Part shown: piece by piece, positions 13,245-21,026 of the stretch | Numbering within the stretch: the first letter of the stretch is position 1 | How the letters are laid out: each line of letters opens with the position of its first letter | Made by a program: the position numbers and the translations under genes | DNA from: a virus | Strand: one strand, 5' to 3' | Virus record (IMG/VR): IMGVR_UViG_3300028835_002196 | Coordinates: 1 to 64,000 of that record | Length of the DNA stretch: 64,000 bases | The notes under the pieces: model-generated | Database searches by the model: none | What the model saw: the letters and a program-made list of their open reading frames with translations, nothing else | What the model was told of the DNA's origin: nothing

Positions 13245-14099
13245 TTAGTCATCATCAACCTTAACCTCTATAAGATCATGCTCCCATTCACTCTCTGTAA
13301 TAATGTAACCAAACCTGTTTACCAAATGTAAACCCGATACGATCCAAAACACACCATCTGTTTCTATAATCGTCCAAATCCTCCGTGGCTTTTTCTTGCC
13401 CATTTCCCGTACATATGCTAATTCTCTATCATACGTTTCAAAAAACCAACCATCCCAACTGGCATTACTATTCAAATGATTTTTTACGGGTTTGTACTTC
13501 TCTATGAACTCATCATAGCTAATTATTTCAGGTGTTAATCCTTTCTCTTTGTTATACCAGTTTATAAATTTAAGAGCCAATAAATACGTTGAGTTCATCC
13601 AATCCGTTTGCTTAATTGATACACTTACTACAACTTTTCCTGTAAATGCGTCTAATACTTCGGCGGCTGATCCCATCAACTTCACACAGTAATAGTATTT
13701 CTCAATATTATTTGATAAACACCTTGTAGTATCTATTTTTACTATCACAGACATAATCCAATCGTATGATGTACTAAATTTCAAGTCCTTCGTTCCGTTT
13801 CCCATCCATCCGGGAGAAAAAGGCAATCCCGCCTTTTTAAGTTCTTGCCCATCATACCAGCCTTTTTTATCAGGGATAACGCCCATAAACTTACCTATAA
13901 TTTTAGACGCATCTAAAGGCAGTTTATCAAATCTGATCATAAATAGCTGGGCTTCCTCTCTCTGTCTGGTGTTCATTACCTTGTACCCGCTTTTTTTGTC
14001 CTTATGAATTAAATCATCAAGGCTTTGGGGATCGAAACCATTTTCGTGCATCCATTCTCTGATGTCACGGTGAAGTATTTCTTCTGGTGTTGCTGTCAT
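13245..14099 (-). CDS. Hypothetical protein of the RadC locus
   Basis: 284 aa. Two parts: the centre (SYDWIMSVIVKID ... LALKFINWYNKEKG) has the DW-MEVVEKIE ... FIKWYN layout of a conserved Bacteroidota phage/plasmid domain. The C-terminal part (RRIWTIIETDGVFWIVSGLH, then VNRFGYIITESEW) is a compact beta domain seen next to antirestriction or RadC genes. No catalytic motif visible. Downstream member of the operon with RadC. Confidence 0.55.
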   Translation of the reverse strand: MTATPEEILHRDIREWMHENGFDPQSLDDLIHKDKKSGYKVMNTRQREEAQLFMIRFDKLPLDASKIIGKFMGVIPDKKGWYDGQELKKAGLPFSPGWMGNGTKDLKFSTSYDWIMSVIVKIDTTRCLSNNIEKYYYCVKLMGSAAEVLDAFTGKVVVSVSIKQTDWMNSTYLLALKFINWYNKEKGLTPEIISYDEFIEKYKPVKNHLNSNASWDGWFFETYDRELAYVREMGKKKPRRIWTIIETDGVFWIVSGLHLVNRFGYIITESEWEHDLIEVKVDDD

Positions 14100-14125
14100 A
14101 ATGTGTGTCCTTTCTTTTTATGGTG

Positions 14126-14365
14126 TTAATGAATAACAGGAATTACTTGTAACTCTGTAAATGATGCGAACAATGATCCTGCGTCATTCCCTTCATCATC
14201 CCTCGATGGATAGATAAACGATCCATCTGTAAAGAAGATCACTAAAGGCTTACGAAACCAACCGTGATTTTCTTGCTCTTTATCCGTCATGTAACGAACT
14301 TCTTTAATAGTCTTACCTACTAAATGTTTCGAGCAAATTTGTTCCCATTCTTTTTGTGTTCCCAT
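14126..14365 (-). CDS. Conserved small phage protein
   Basis: 79 aa. LVGKTIKEVRYMTDKEQEN followed by GWFRKPLVIFFTDGSFIYPSRDDEGNDAG is very close to a common small domain of phages and plasmids (VGK-I-EVRYMT ... GW-KPLVI-FDDG---PS-DDEGNDAG). Its function is not known to me. Lies in the RadC operon. Confidence 0.7.
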   Translation of the reverse strand: MGTQKEWEQICSKHLVGKTIKEVRYMTDKEQENHGWFRKPLVIFFTDGSFIYPSRDDEGNDAGSLFASFTELQVIPVIH

Positions 14366-14394
14366 TTTGTTTGTTTTTTTGGTGTTAATATATA

Positions 14395-15069
14395 TTATAT
14401 CGAATTTCTTCCCATTTGCCCATCGTCAGCAAAACTATGGTAATGATCACAAGTAATAATAACATGATCTAACACTTGTACATCCATCCACTTACACGCC
14501 TTCTCTATTTTTATTGTTATTATTTGATCTAATTCACTTGGCATAATGTTTCCTGATGGATGATTGTGACATAATATTATAGAACTGGCTAACCTGTCGA
14601 TTGCAGCTTTACATATTAACTTTACATCTATTACTGTACCGTTAACGCCTCCCTGACTTATTTTAACTTTGTCCGTTATTGCATTTCTCCTATCTAAATA
14701 CAACGCCCAAAACTCCTCATACTTCAAATGCCCCAGCAATGGTAACATCGTATCATATACATCCCTTGAACTACTAATTTTAGGCAATTTATTAGCTTCC
14801 TGTATCCTTGAACGCCTTGCCATTTCCTGACTTACTAAAAGCCTGAAACTCTGTTGTTTTGTTAAGCCTTTATTTTGCAGATCATAGGTAGATTGCCTCT
14901 CTAATACTTTGTAATTGTTGTTACAATCATTAAGTATCGTTCGGGCTTGCTGTAACGTATACTCTTCGGGCTTATTGTTAGCAATCAATATACTTATTAA
15001 TTCCGCATCTGATAACGCCATTAAACCCTTTTGAAATAATTTGTCTGTCAATGTTTCCGTGTCTTTCAT
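14395..15069 (-). CDS. radC: RadC-family JAB-domain protein
   Basis: 224 aa, typical RadC length. Residues about 1-85 form the N-terminal helical part (LMALSDAELISILI). The C-terminal JAB/MPN+ domain carries the metal-binding motif CHNHPSGN (residues about 167-174) and a following Asp near 181, so the JAMM metal site looks intact; EEFWALYLDRRNAI and KISQGGVNGTVIDVKLICKAAI are the family's other conserved blocks. RadC-like proteins sit on mobile elements; a DNA-repair role is disputed and the biochemical function is open. Confidence 0.88.
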   Translation of the reverse strand: MKDTETLTDKLFQKGLMALSDAELISILIANNKPEEYTLQQARTILNDCNNNYKVLERQSTYDLQNKGLTKQQSFRLLVSQEMARRSRIQEANKLPKISSSRDVYDTMLPLLGHLKYEEFWALYLDRRNAITDKVKISQGGVNGTVIDVKLICKAAIDRLASSIILCHNHPSGNIMPSELDQIITIKIEKACKWMDVQVLDHVIITCDHYHSFADDGQMGRNSI

Positions 15070-15095
15070 GGTGTTTGGAGTGTTTGATAACTCTA

Positions 15096-15380
15096 CTATT
15101 TGTTTGAATGATACTTGATAATATAACCTATCAAAAATTTCTGATAATGCTTAGTCATTTCCTGTACCCAATTAACTATAACGGAAACAGTCAAATAATC
15201 AGCTTTCTCGACTGCCTGAACCATTTTTAATTTACTCATAAAGTGTTGGGTTATGTGATCATCCCAAGGGGTATTTTTCGCAAGGTGGTTAATGTCAATG
15301 TTGTATAAAAAATGCTGATACGCATTAAATACACTAAATTCATTGTCACCAACTGTTTGTGTGTCTGTCTTTTGTGCCAT
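15096..15380 (-). CDS. Small protein of unknown function
   Basis: 94 aa, mostly helical (VFNAYQHFLYNIDINHLAKN, FLIGYIIKYHSNK). First gene of the RadC operon after the promoter at 15413-15444. No recognised motif. Confidence 0.55.
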   Translation of the reverse strand: MAQKTDTQTVGDNEFSVFNAYQHFLYNIDINHLAKNTPWDDHITQHFMSKLKMVQAVEKADYLTVSVIVNWVQEMTKHYQKFLIGYIIKYHSNK

Positions 15381-15412
15381 AATTGTGTGTTTTTAATTGG
15401 TTAATGTCAGAT

Positions 15413-15444
15413 CAAATGTATTATATATATTAATATAAAACAAA
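15413..15444 (-). promoter_or_regulatory. Bacteroidota-type promoter of the RadC operon
   Basis: Minus strand TTTG (15444-15441), 20-nt spacer, TACATTTG (15420-15413): exact matches to both boxes. Divergent from the plus-strand promoter at 15471. Confidence 0.75.
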
Positions 15445-15470
15445 TATTTTGTAACTTTTTTTACAAAAGA

Positions 15471-15502
15471 TTTGTTTTTATCATTTATTTGATTTAATAT
15501 TG
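15471..15502 (+). promoter_or_regulatory. Bacteroidota-type promoter of the plus-strand block
   Basis: TTTG (15471-15474), 20-nt spacer, TAATATTG (15495-15502), one mismatch in TAnnTTTG. Places the start near 15510, about 20 nt before the micro-lipoprotein ORF. Confidence 0.65.
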
Positions 15503-15530
15503 TACTGTCTAATATTAATAAATACATATT

Positions 15531-15626
15531 ATGGAAACACAAACGACACGCATTCAATTATTTATAATGAAAGTAATCACCGTTGCTTTGATTATAGCGG
15601 GAACATTTCTCTCCTGTGTGCTTTAA
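15531..15626 (+). CDS. 31-aa membrane or lipoprotein-like peptide
   Basis: METQTTRIQLFIMKVITVAL... ending GTFLSCVL. The hydrophobic segment followed by LSC recalls a very short lipoprotein leader, or a single TM helix. It has a promoter just upstream and a strong terminator just downstream, so it forms its own transcript, which favours a real gene or leader peptide. Confidence 0.5.
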   Translation: METQTTRIQLFIMKVITVALIIAGTFLSCVL

Positions 15627-15636
15627 TTGGTGTTAG

Positions 15637-15670
15637 AAGGGGTTGGGGCATCCGTCCCAATCCCTTTTTT
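15637..15670 (+). terminator. Strong intrinsic terminator or attenuator
   Basis: AAGGGGTTGGG (15637-15647) pairs with CCCAATCCCTT (15656-15666) with one G-U pair, followed by a run of six T's (15665-15670). It lies between the promoter at 15471 and the first longer plus-strand gene, so downstream genes need read-through, antitermination or another promoter. Confidence 0.85.
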
Positions 15671-15705
15671 ATTTAACTTTACCATAGCAAAAAAACCAGA
15701 TCACC

Positions 15706-15939
15706 ATGGCAAAAGAAAAGCCAGATCACATGAAACAGTATTTTAATCAGAAAAGGGAAGAGATAAGAAATGCCAAATCTATTTCCGAACTACTTAATTT
15801 AGCAACTCTCAAAGGAAATTCACCTAATTATTTCACTATAAAACAGTATTTTGAAAACGAACTCAATAATGATCTGGAAAAATGCAGAGAACATGCTACA
15901 AATATTGTTAGCGGTCTGCAATATAAAATGTATAACTAA
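15706..15939 (+). CDS. Small helical protein of unknown function
   Basis: 77 aa, charged and helical (MKQYFNQKREEIRNAKSISE, YFENELNNDLEKCREHATN). First longer gene after the terminator at 15637-15670. No family recognised. Confidence 0.6.
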   Translation: MAKEKPDHMKQYFNQKREEIRNAKSISELLNLATLKGNSPNYFTIKQYFENELNNDLEKCREHATNIVSGLQYKMYN

Positions 15940-15952
15940 AACCCTTGAAATC

Positions 15953-16186
15953 ATGACTGAAAAGCAAATAAAAGAAAAAGTACAGGAAATGTATAATAGT
16001 ATTGATATACAATGGTATGTTGATAAAGTTCTCCAATCTGGATGCGTTAATATTGATAGTTGGGAAGATAATGATCGTCTACCTAAAATAATATTAGCAA
16101 CAGCACTAAAGCAAATGGCATTTCAATATGAACCAATGGACGCAACTGATAAAAATACGGTCTCAAACATTATATTACTTCTCTAA
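15953..16186 (+). CDS. Small protein of unknown function
   Basis: 77 aa from ATG 15953, where the leader reads aaatcATG as for many genes of this block; longer upstream frames overlap the previous gene. Helical (EKQIKEKVQEMYNSIDIQWY, LPKIILATALKQMAFQYEPM). Function unknown. Confidence 0.6.
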   Translation: MTEKQIKEKVQEMYNSIDIQWYVDKVLQSGCVNIDSWEDNDRLPKIILATALKQMAFQYEPMDATDKNTVSNIILLL

Positions 16187-16209
16187 ATATTCACCAAACC
16201 AAACATTTT

Positions 16210-16494
16210 ATGACAAAGACAATTCACATCTTCAAGTATTCACCGGTATCCATTGTGGTATTAGGTGATACGAAACCCATCAAAGACAGGCTGAAAGCCA
16301 TTGGTGGAGTGTACAATCCACGTCTAACCCATCCCCGGACTAAAGAAAGAGTGCCGGGCTGGGTGTTTAGCTCGAAAAGAGAGCAATTAATTATAGGTGT
16401 CTGTCAAGACGCTATAAAGGATAAGGTCATTAATAAGGTCGAATCCCATATGCCTGAGAATATCAGCGAAAAGAATTTAATAGCAACCGTATAA
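16210..16494 (+). CDS. Conserved domain protein (YSPxSIVVxGDTKPIKDxLK type)
   Basis: 94 aa. The run KYSPVSIVVLGDTKPIKDRL followed by KAIGGVYNPRL and PGWVFSSKRE matches a small domain found in Bacteroidota mobile elements, phages and large eukaryotic DNA viruses, where the GDTKPIK block and the GWIFSK end are conserved. Molecular function is not established. Cytoplasmic. Confidence 0.7.
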   Translation: MTKTIHIFKYSPVSIVVLGDTKPIKDRLKAIGGVYNPRLTHPRTKERVPGWVFSSKREQLIIGVCQDAIKDKVINKVESHMPENISEKNLIATV

Positions 16495-16504
16495 ATTAAA
16501 AATC

Positions 16505-17446
16505 ATGGAAACAACACAGGAAAATTGGAAACACTTCATTCTGCACCTTTATAAAGGATTGGCAGATGAACTCTTAGGCTCTTATACCTCAAAGGAAAGG
16601 GATAAAGAGATCGAAAGACTTAATTCTACGCATGATGAGGTATATCATTATTTTATACCCATATCTATTCAGGGGGAAATACAAAAACTGGTTGTTGAGG
16701 GGCTTTACTGGAATGAAGAAACAGAAAAAGAAAAGATTAAGATTACCCCCGCTATGAAAAATCTGAAAGGGATACACCACATAAGTTTACAGGATATCCT
16801 TACACAGCATGTTTATGATATGTCTAACGGATATTTTTCTCCTCAAGGTAAAGTAGGCGTTGAACCCGAAACATGGGCTATTGATTGTTATTGGGACGGA
16901 GAAGTATTCGAAACATTTTTATATCAAAGTAAACACGAATATGAAAGTGATATCGAAACTCTAAGCCCCAAAAAAGAATCCCCGGCAGAAGGTTATACAT
17001 TCATTAACTGTTCTATCTGTAACAAGGACTTTAAAAAGGATGCGACTGATTTCCTTTTAGGCTTAACAGATGAGGCAAATACTATCTGTCCCAAATGTAC
17101 TGATAGTGAAAAAGAACCAAACGTATTCATTAATTTTTATCAATGTGTTTGTGGTAAGGAATGGGAAAGCGTTTGGAGTTGTGCATGTAACAGTAAATGT
17201 CCAGAATGTAACAGCGAAATAGAACCACATCAAACCGAAGACATACCGCCGGCCAAAAATAAAGGCTATGCCGATATGGTATTAAGAAGAGACGTAGAGG
17301 GAGTATTTAACCCTGATTCAGAAGATACTATTCTTGTATGTCTGAGTGAAGATGTTAAATGGTTAGAGGAAAGGTACAAGCAATTATTAATTGATAAGTA
17401 TCATGCCACCAAAAGTATTATTTCGACCCATTACGGCAAACATTAA
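16505..17446 (+). CDS. Hypothetical protein with zinc-ribbon segments
   Basis: 313 aa. Residues about 165-240 carry two Cys clusters: NCSICNKDF ... TICPKC, and YQCVCGKEWESVWSCACNSK followed by CPEC, consistent with two zinc ribbons. The N-terminal 150 residues are alpha/beta without known motifs (WAIDCYWDGEVFETFLY). The C-terminus VCLSEDVKWLEERYKQLL is helical. Function unknown; possibly nucleic-acid binding through the ribbons. Confidence 0.6.
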   Translation: METTQENWKHFILHLYKGLADELLGSYTSKERDKEIERLNSTHDEVYHYFIPISIQGEIQKLVVEGLYWNEETEKEKIKITPAMKNLKGIHHISLQDILTQHVYDMSNGYFSPQGKVGVEPETWAIDCYWDGEVFETFLYQSKHEYESDIETLSPKKESPAEGYTFINCSICNKDFKKDATDFLLGLTDEANTICPKCTDSEKEPNVFINFYQCVCGKEWESVWSCACNSKCPECNSEIEPHQTEDIPPAKNKGYADMVLRRDVEGVFNPDSEDTILVCLSEDVKWLEERYKQLLIDKYHATKSIISTHYGKH

Positions 17447-17457
17447 GCCCTAAGATC

Positions 17458-17634
17458 ATGACTTATCAAAGTAAATTTTTTACAACAGAACAGATGTCCG
17501 GATCAGGTCAGTTAAATTTAATTGACCTGATTGAACGGACATTAGATAAAACTAAAATCATCAAAAAACATGACCGAAAAAAAAGCAAATCGACTAAAAA
17601 AGAACTTGGAACGCATACCGTACGGATCACTTGA
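17458..17634 (+). CDS. 58-aa basic protein, probable
   Basis: MTYQSKFFTTEQMSGSGQLN..., ending GTHTVRIT. It starts 11 bases after the previous stop with the block's usual aagatcATG context. The C-terminal half is lysine-rich. It overlaps the next ORF by 65 bp in another frame, so only one of the two may be real at its full length. Confidence 0.5.
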   Translation: MTYQSKFFTTEQMSGSGQLNLIDLIERTLDKTKIIKKHDRKKSKSTKKELGTHTVRIT

Positions 17635-17824
17635 TGTTCGTAAGGTTAAGGGATTATTGCCTAAAAAAGACTGGAATCTTATTGTTTATGAAATGGATAT
17701 AATTAAAAAAGAAAAACAACTGGTTCTCATACACATTGAATTTATGTTATCTTTTAAAATAAAGCATTGTTGCGGTCTATTAATTGAGGCTGAGGGTAAT
17801 ATTCCTTATTATACATTATATTAG
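17570..17824 (+). CDS. Small basic protein upstream of the methyltransferase
   Basis: 84 aa (MTEKKANRLKKNLERIPYGS..., ending IEAEGNIPYYTLY). No methyltransferase motif; its stop lies 10 bp inside the methyltransferase frame. It may be translationally coupled to that gene, or, if a -1 shift occurs near its end, it would fuse to it. No family recognised. Confidence 0.5.
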   Translation: MTEKKANRLKKNLERIPYGSLDVRKVKGLLPKKDWNLIVYEMDIIKKEKQLVLIHIEFMLSFKIKHCCGLLIEAEGNIPYYTLY

Positions 17825-19404
17825 ACCTGTTAGCTGGTGCTGGTGGAACTACCACCGGTGCATTAGCTGTTAAGGGAATTATAGTTGTCTGGGCATTGAA
17901 TCATTCCAAAGAAGCTATATTCACTCACCAGGTCAATCACCCCAACACCGAACATTTCCACGCTGATCTGGCAGAAATGGATGTAACTAAACTCTGCCCG
18001 GTTGATGGTTTATTTGCAGGTCTGGAATGCACGAACTTCAGCAATGCCAAAGGAGGTTTATCAAGAGATGCTGACAGCAGAATGTTAGCATACGAACTGG
18101 ACAAATATATAATTCATTGCCTGCCCAAGTATATAATGATTGAGAATGTAAGAGAGTTTCTGGATTGGGGACCACTGAGAATTAAGGAAGATCAAGCCAG
18201 ATCGACCAAAAAATACTCTGCCTTAGCTATAGTCGAAAAAGGTAAGAAGAAAGGTGAATATGTTATTATTCCAATCAAAGAACGCAAAAAAGAATATTAT
18301 AATAAATGGATCGAACACGTTAAAGGTTTGGGATATATAAATTATCAGTATAGAATGTTGAACTCGGCAGATTATGGCTCATTCACCTCCAGGAAGCGTT
18401 ATTTCGGCATTTTTTCCCTGCCCGGTTATCCAATATCATTTCCTTTACAAACTCATCACAGGGACGGAATCAACGGTTTTAAGAAGTGGATGGCATGTAA
18501 GAAAAAGATCGACCTGAAAAATACCGGGGAATCCATGTTCGGCAGGGAATTTAATCTCAATCTACCTAAACAGGTAAGGAAACCATTAGTAAAACGCTCG
18601 ATCAGCAGGATCATTAACGGTATGAAAAAACATTGCCCGGAAATGCTGCAGTACATTGTTAAGTATTATGGATCAGGAGGAGGACAGCACAGCTCGATCA
18701 ACACACCATTGGATACCATTACAACCAAAGCTCGACATGCTCTTGTTACCCTGAAAAGAGAACAATTTATCAGCGAACATTTTTGGGGACAGGATCCTTC
18801 ACAAAAAACGGATAAACCCCTCAACGTGATAACGACAAAAGAATCCAAACAGCTTGTTACGGTTGAAAAAAAACAGTTCATTAACCAGTGTTGGGGAAAC
18901 GATTATAATCATTCCGGAATAAAAGAACCCCTGAAAACAATAACGACTACTAATAAGCATCAGCTTGTTACTATTGAAAAGCAACAATTTCTCACCCAAT
19001 ATTATGGCAGGGATAATGCCAATCAGAATCTTAAAGAACCAATAAGAACTATCACCACTTGGAACACTCACCGGTTGGTCACAGTCGAAAAACAACAATT
19101 CATATCGACATACTTTGGTAAAAGCGGAGCACATTCTCTTGATAAACCCTTGGGAACTATTACAACAGAACCCAAACATGCTCTTACAACTGTCCTGGCT
19201 AATGGAGATTTTGATATTAAGGTACGTTTCCTTACCCCTGCAGAGCTGGGGGATATAACGGGATTCCCGAAAAATTATCAATGGTACGGTAGTAATAGGT
19301 TGCGAATATGGATGATAGGCAATGCTGTTCCTATTCCAATGGCTAAGGCACTTATTGAGCAAATTAAAATCGAATTTATTAACCTTAAACCCATTAAATC
19401 ATGA
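17815..19404 (+). CDS. C5-cytosine DNA methyltransferase with five C-terminal repeats
   Basis: About 529 aa if started at ATT 17815. Motif I (ILDLLAGAGGTTTG) lies upstream of the first ATG (17896), so that ATG cannot be the true start; the frame is open back to a stop at 17797-17799 with no ATG, GTG or TTG. Motif IV is GLECTNFSNAKGG with the catalytic Cys (about residue 72) but E in place of the usual P; motif VI is MIENVREF; motif VIII QYRMLNSADYGSFTSRKRY; motif X GNAVPIPMA. Between VIII and X are five ~40-aa repeats (PLxTITTxxxHxLVTxExxQF). Methylates phage DNA, probably against host restriction. Confidence 0.8.
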   Translation: MILDLLAGAGGTTTGALAVKGIIVVWALNHSKEAIFTHQVNHPNTEHFHADLAEMDVTKLCPVDGLFAGLECTNFSNAKGGLSRDADSRMLAYELDKYIIHCLPKYIMIENVREFLDWGPLRIKEDQARSTKKYSALAIVEKGKKKGEYVIIPIKERKKEYYNKWIEHVKGLGYINYQYRMLNSADYGSFTSRKRYFGIFSLPGYPISFPLQTHHRDGINGFKKWMACKKKIDLKNTGESMFGREFNLNLPKQVRKPLVKRSISRIINGMKKHCPEMLQYIVKYYGSGGGQHSSINTPLDTITTKARHALVTLKREQFISEHFWGQDPSQKTDKPLNVITTKESKQLVTVEKKQFINQCWGNDYNHSGIKEPLKTITTTNKHQLVTIEKQQFLTQYYGRDNANQNLKEPIRTITTWNTHRLVTVEKQQFISTYFGKSGAHSLDKPLGTITTEPKHALTTVLANGDFDIKVRFLTPAELGDITGFPKNYQWYGSNRLRIWMIGNAVPIPMAKALIEQIKIEFINLKPIKS

Positions 19405-19793
19405 AAAAATTATCAAGCACAGTAAAAGAAAGAGCTGAAAAGGCACATGATATTGAAAAATTGATTGATCAGCTTAAAGTTATGTTGCTTAGTATAAGCA
19501 ATAGAATTAAGGAAAAAAAAGCAAAGAAAGACATTACAATTATCCTGGCCGATTGGCAAGGTTGTGATAGAACTACATTTAACCGGGATAATTTTAATGC
19601 AATAAAAAAGGCTGAAGGAGAAGCTATTGGAGCAAAGTCTTATGAATCATGGTTAATTGCCCAAGATGCAATTTTACAAATCATATTTTCATTCCTTGAA
19701 TCTGAATTAGATAGGTTAGTAGAGGCCTATAACGATCTTGAACACCTGGAAGTGATAGAAGAACCAGAATTTGAAGATTTAGGACAAAAATGA
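19401..19793 (+). CDS. Helical protein of unknown function
   Basis: 130 aa, predominantly helical and charged (KAHDIEKLIDQLKVMLLSIS, ESELDRLVEAYNDLEHLEV). The start overlaps the methyltransferase stop by 4 bp. A partner of the methyltransferase is possible from position only. Confidence 0.6.
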   Translation: MKKLSSTVKERAEKAHDIEKLIDQLKVMLLSISNRIKEKKAKKDITIILADWQGCDRTTFNRDNFNAIKKAEGEAIGAKSYESWLIAQDAILQIIFSFLESELDRLVEAYNDLEHLEVIEEPEFEDLGQK

Positions 19794-20086
19794 AATCAAA
19801 CCATCCCCAGGATATTTATGCTGAAACAATACCAAAGCCCCGTAACAAGGGCATAGGTCAACTTCCGCATTGTATTGATTGTGGAGAATATAAAGACGAA
19901 CCCATGATCTATGCCGGCTTGGGTGGTAAAACAGCTCATTGTAAAAAATGTTTATTGAAAATGGACCCGGAAAGCGAATTATTCCCCGTTCATATCAAGC
20001 ACAAAGGAATGTTGGTTAAGGAAGCTATCGAAATCCTTAATAAGCATGTAAGTAAAGATCAAACAGGACAATTATTATTGTTTTAA
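19790..20086 (+). CDS. Zinc-ribbon protein with clamp-like C-terminal motif
   Basis: 98 aa. HCIDCGEYKDE ... AHCKKCLLK gives two CxxC pairs, a zinc ribbon. The last residues QTGQLLLF resemble the bacterial sliding-clamp binding motif QL(S/D)LF at a free C-terminus, so it may be tethered to the host beta clamp. The start overlaps the previous stop. Function unknown. Confidence 0.6.
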   Translation: MKSNHPQDIYAETIPKPRNKGIGQLPHCIDCGEYKDEPMIYAGLGGKTAHCKKCLLKMDPESELFPVHIKHKGMLVKEAIEILNKHVSKDQTGQLLLF

Positions 20087-20100
20087 CTAAAATAAAAATC

Positions 20101-20379
20101 ATGAAACACAAATTATCAGGTAATGCAGAAACAAGGGAAGTTCATCTTGATGGTGAATTTCTTGACCCTAAACCAAGCCAAAAACATTACAATCATTCTC
20201 CCGATGGATTTAATTGGGGGTATGGTGGTAGTGGGCCGGCACAACTCGCACTGGCAATAATGCTAAAACTAACCGGCAGGGCAATCGGCAAGGCCGAAGG
20301 TTATCAAGAGTTTAAATTTAGAGTAATTGCAGCAATCCCAGGTGGCGAAGATTTTGACATTGAATTTAATTTAAAATAA
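20101..20379 (+). CDS. DUF6166-like protein
   Basis: 92 aa. REVHLDGEFLDPKPSQKHYN followed by HSPDGFNWGYGGSGPAQLAL is the hallmark of a small conserved domain (DUF6166-like) in phages and bacteria; YQEFKFRVIAAIP completes it. Function unknown. The leader aaaaatcATG is typical of the block. Confidence 0.75.
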   Translation: MKHKLSGNAETREVHLDGEFLDPKPSQKHYNHSPDGFNWGYGGSGPAQLALAIMLKLTGRAIGKAEGYQEFKFRVIAAIPGGEDFDIEFNLK

Positions 20380-20387
20380 CACACATC

Positions 20388-20597
20388 ATGGACGACTGGA
20401 ATAATCCGAAATTCGCATTCTGCCTCCTGCCCACCAGCCTTATACTAAAATTTGTTAATGGGAAATTGGATGCAAATGCCTACCTTAAACGTGAACTTGC
20501 AAACAGGGGAGTAAATTTGCAGGGGACATGGGTAGGACATGAGAGATCAGAAGAACTATTATTAACCTCAAAAGACAAAGACGATGAAACCAGCTAA
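20388..20597 (+). CDS. Small conserved phage protein
   Basis: 69 aa. LPTSLILKFVNGKLDANAYL followed by KRELANRGVNLQGTWVGHER fits a family of short phage proteins with the LAnRGlD-x-GxWVGF core. Probably one helical domain; function unknown. It overlaps the next gene by 14 bp. Confidence 0.65.
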   Translation: MDDWNNPKFAFCLLPTSLILKFVNGKLDANAYLKRELANRGVNLQGTWVGHERSEELLLTSKDKDDETS

Positions 20598-20859
20598 TTT
20601 TAAAAAGATCGAAGAACTTATGGAAGAGAGAGAGAACCTGATCGTTCTCCGGGGTAAATTCAAATCTTGTAAAGGTACTGCAATAGACATAGGTCCGGAT
20701 GAAGAACCCAAAATAAATCTTTCAGTTAATGTAGGCGGAGGCCCTTACACAAACACTTTACAAGAAGATCACAGCTATGCTATGGCGTTTGTTACAGGCT
20801 ATATTTTTACTCTGAAACAAAAAATTGATATGATCAACGCTCAACTCAAGTCATTATGA
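20584..20859 (+). CDS. Small protein of unknown function
   Basis: 91 aa: helix-beta-helix (FKKIEELMEERENLIVLRGK, INLSVNVGGGPYTNTL, FVTGYIFTLKQKIDMINAQL). The terminal helix is coiled-coil-like. Function unknown. Confidence 0.6.
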   Translation: MKPANFKKIEELMEERENLIVLRGKFKSCKGTAIDIGPDEEPKINLSVNVGGGPYTNTLQEDHSYAMAFVTGYIFTLKQKIDMINAQLKSL

Positions 20860-21026
20860 AAATAGAATTAACCACTAACATCCCATGTGACGGTTTCAAA
20901 AAAGGAGATACCTTCAAGGTATTAAGATATCATGGCAATACTCATGTTGTAGTAGAAACCCCCGCCGGGAGGGTTGCTTACATACCAAGAACCAGGTTTA
21001 CATTTAAGTCTGAAAAAACAGATTGA
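20856..21026 (+). CDS. 56-aa SH3-like protein
   Basis: MKIELTTNIPCDGFKKGDTF..., ending FKSEKTD. Beta strands with KKGDTFKVLRY and HVVVETPAGRVAYIP look like a small SH3/KOW-type barrel. The start overlaps the previous stop (ATGA) and its stop overlaps the next ATG (TGATG), strong evidence for translation although it is short. Confidence 0.65.
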   Translation: MKIELTTNIPCDGFKKGDTFKVLRYHGNTHVVVETPAGRVAYIPRTRFTFKSEKTD

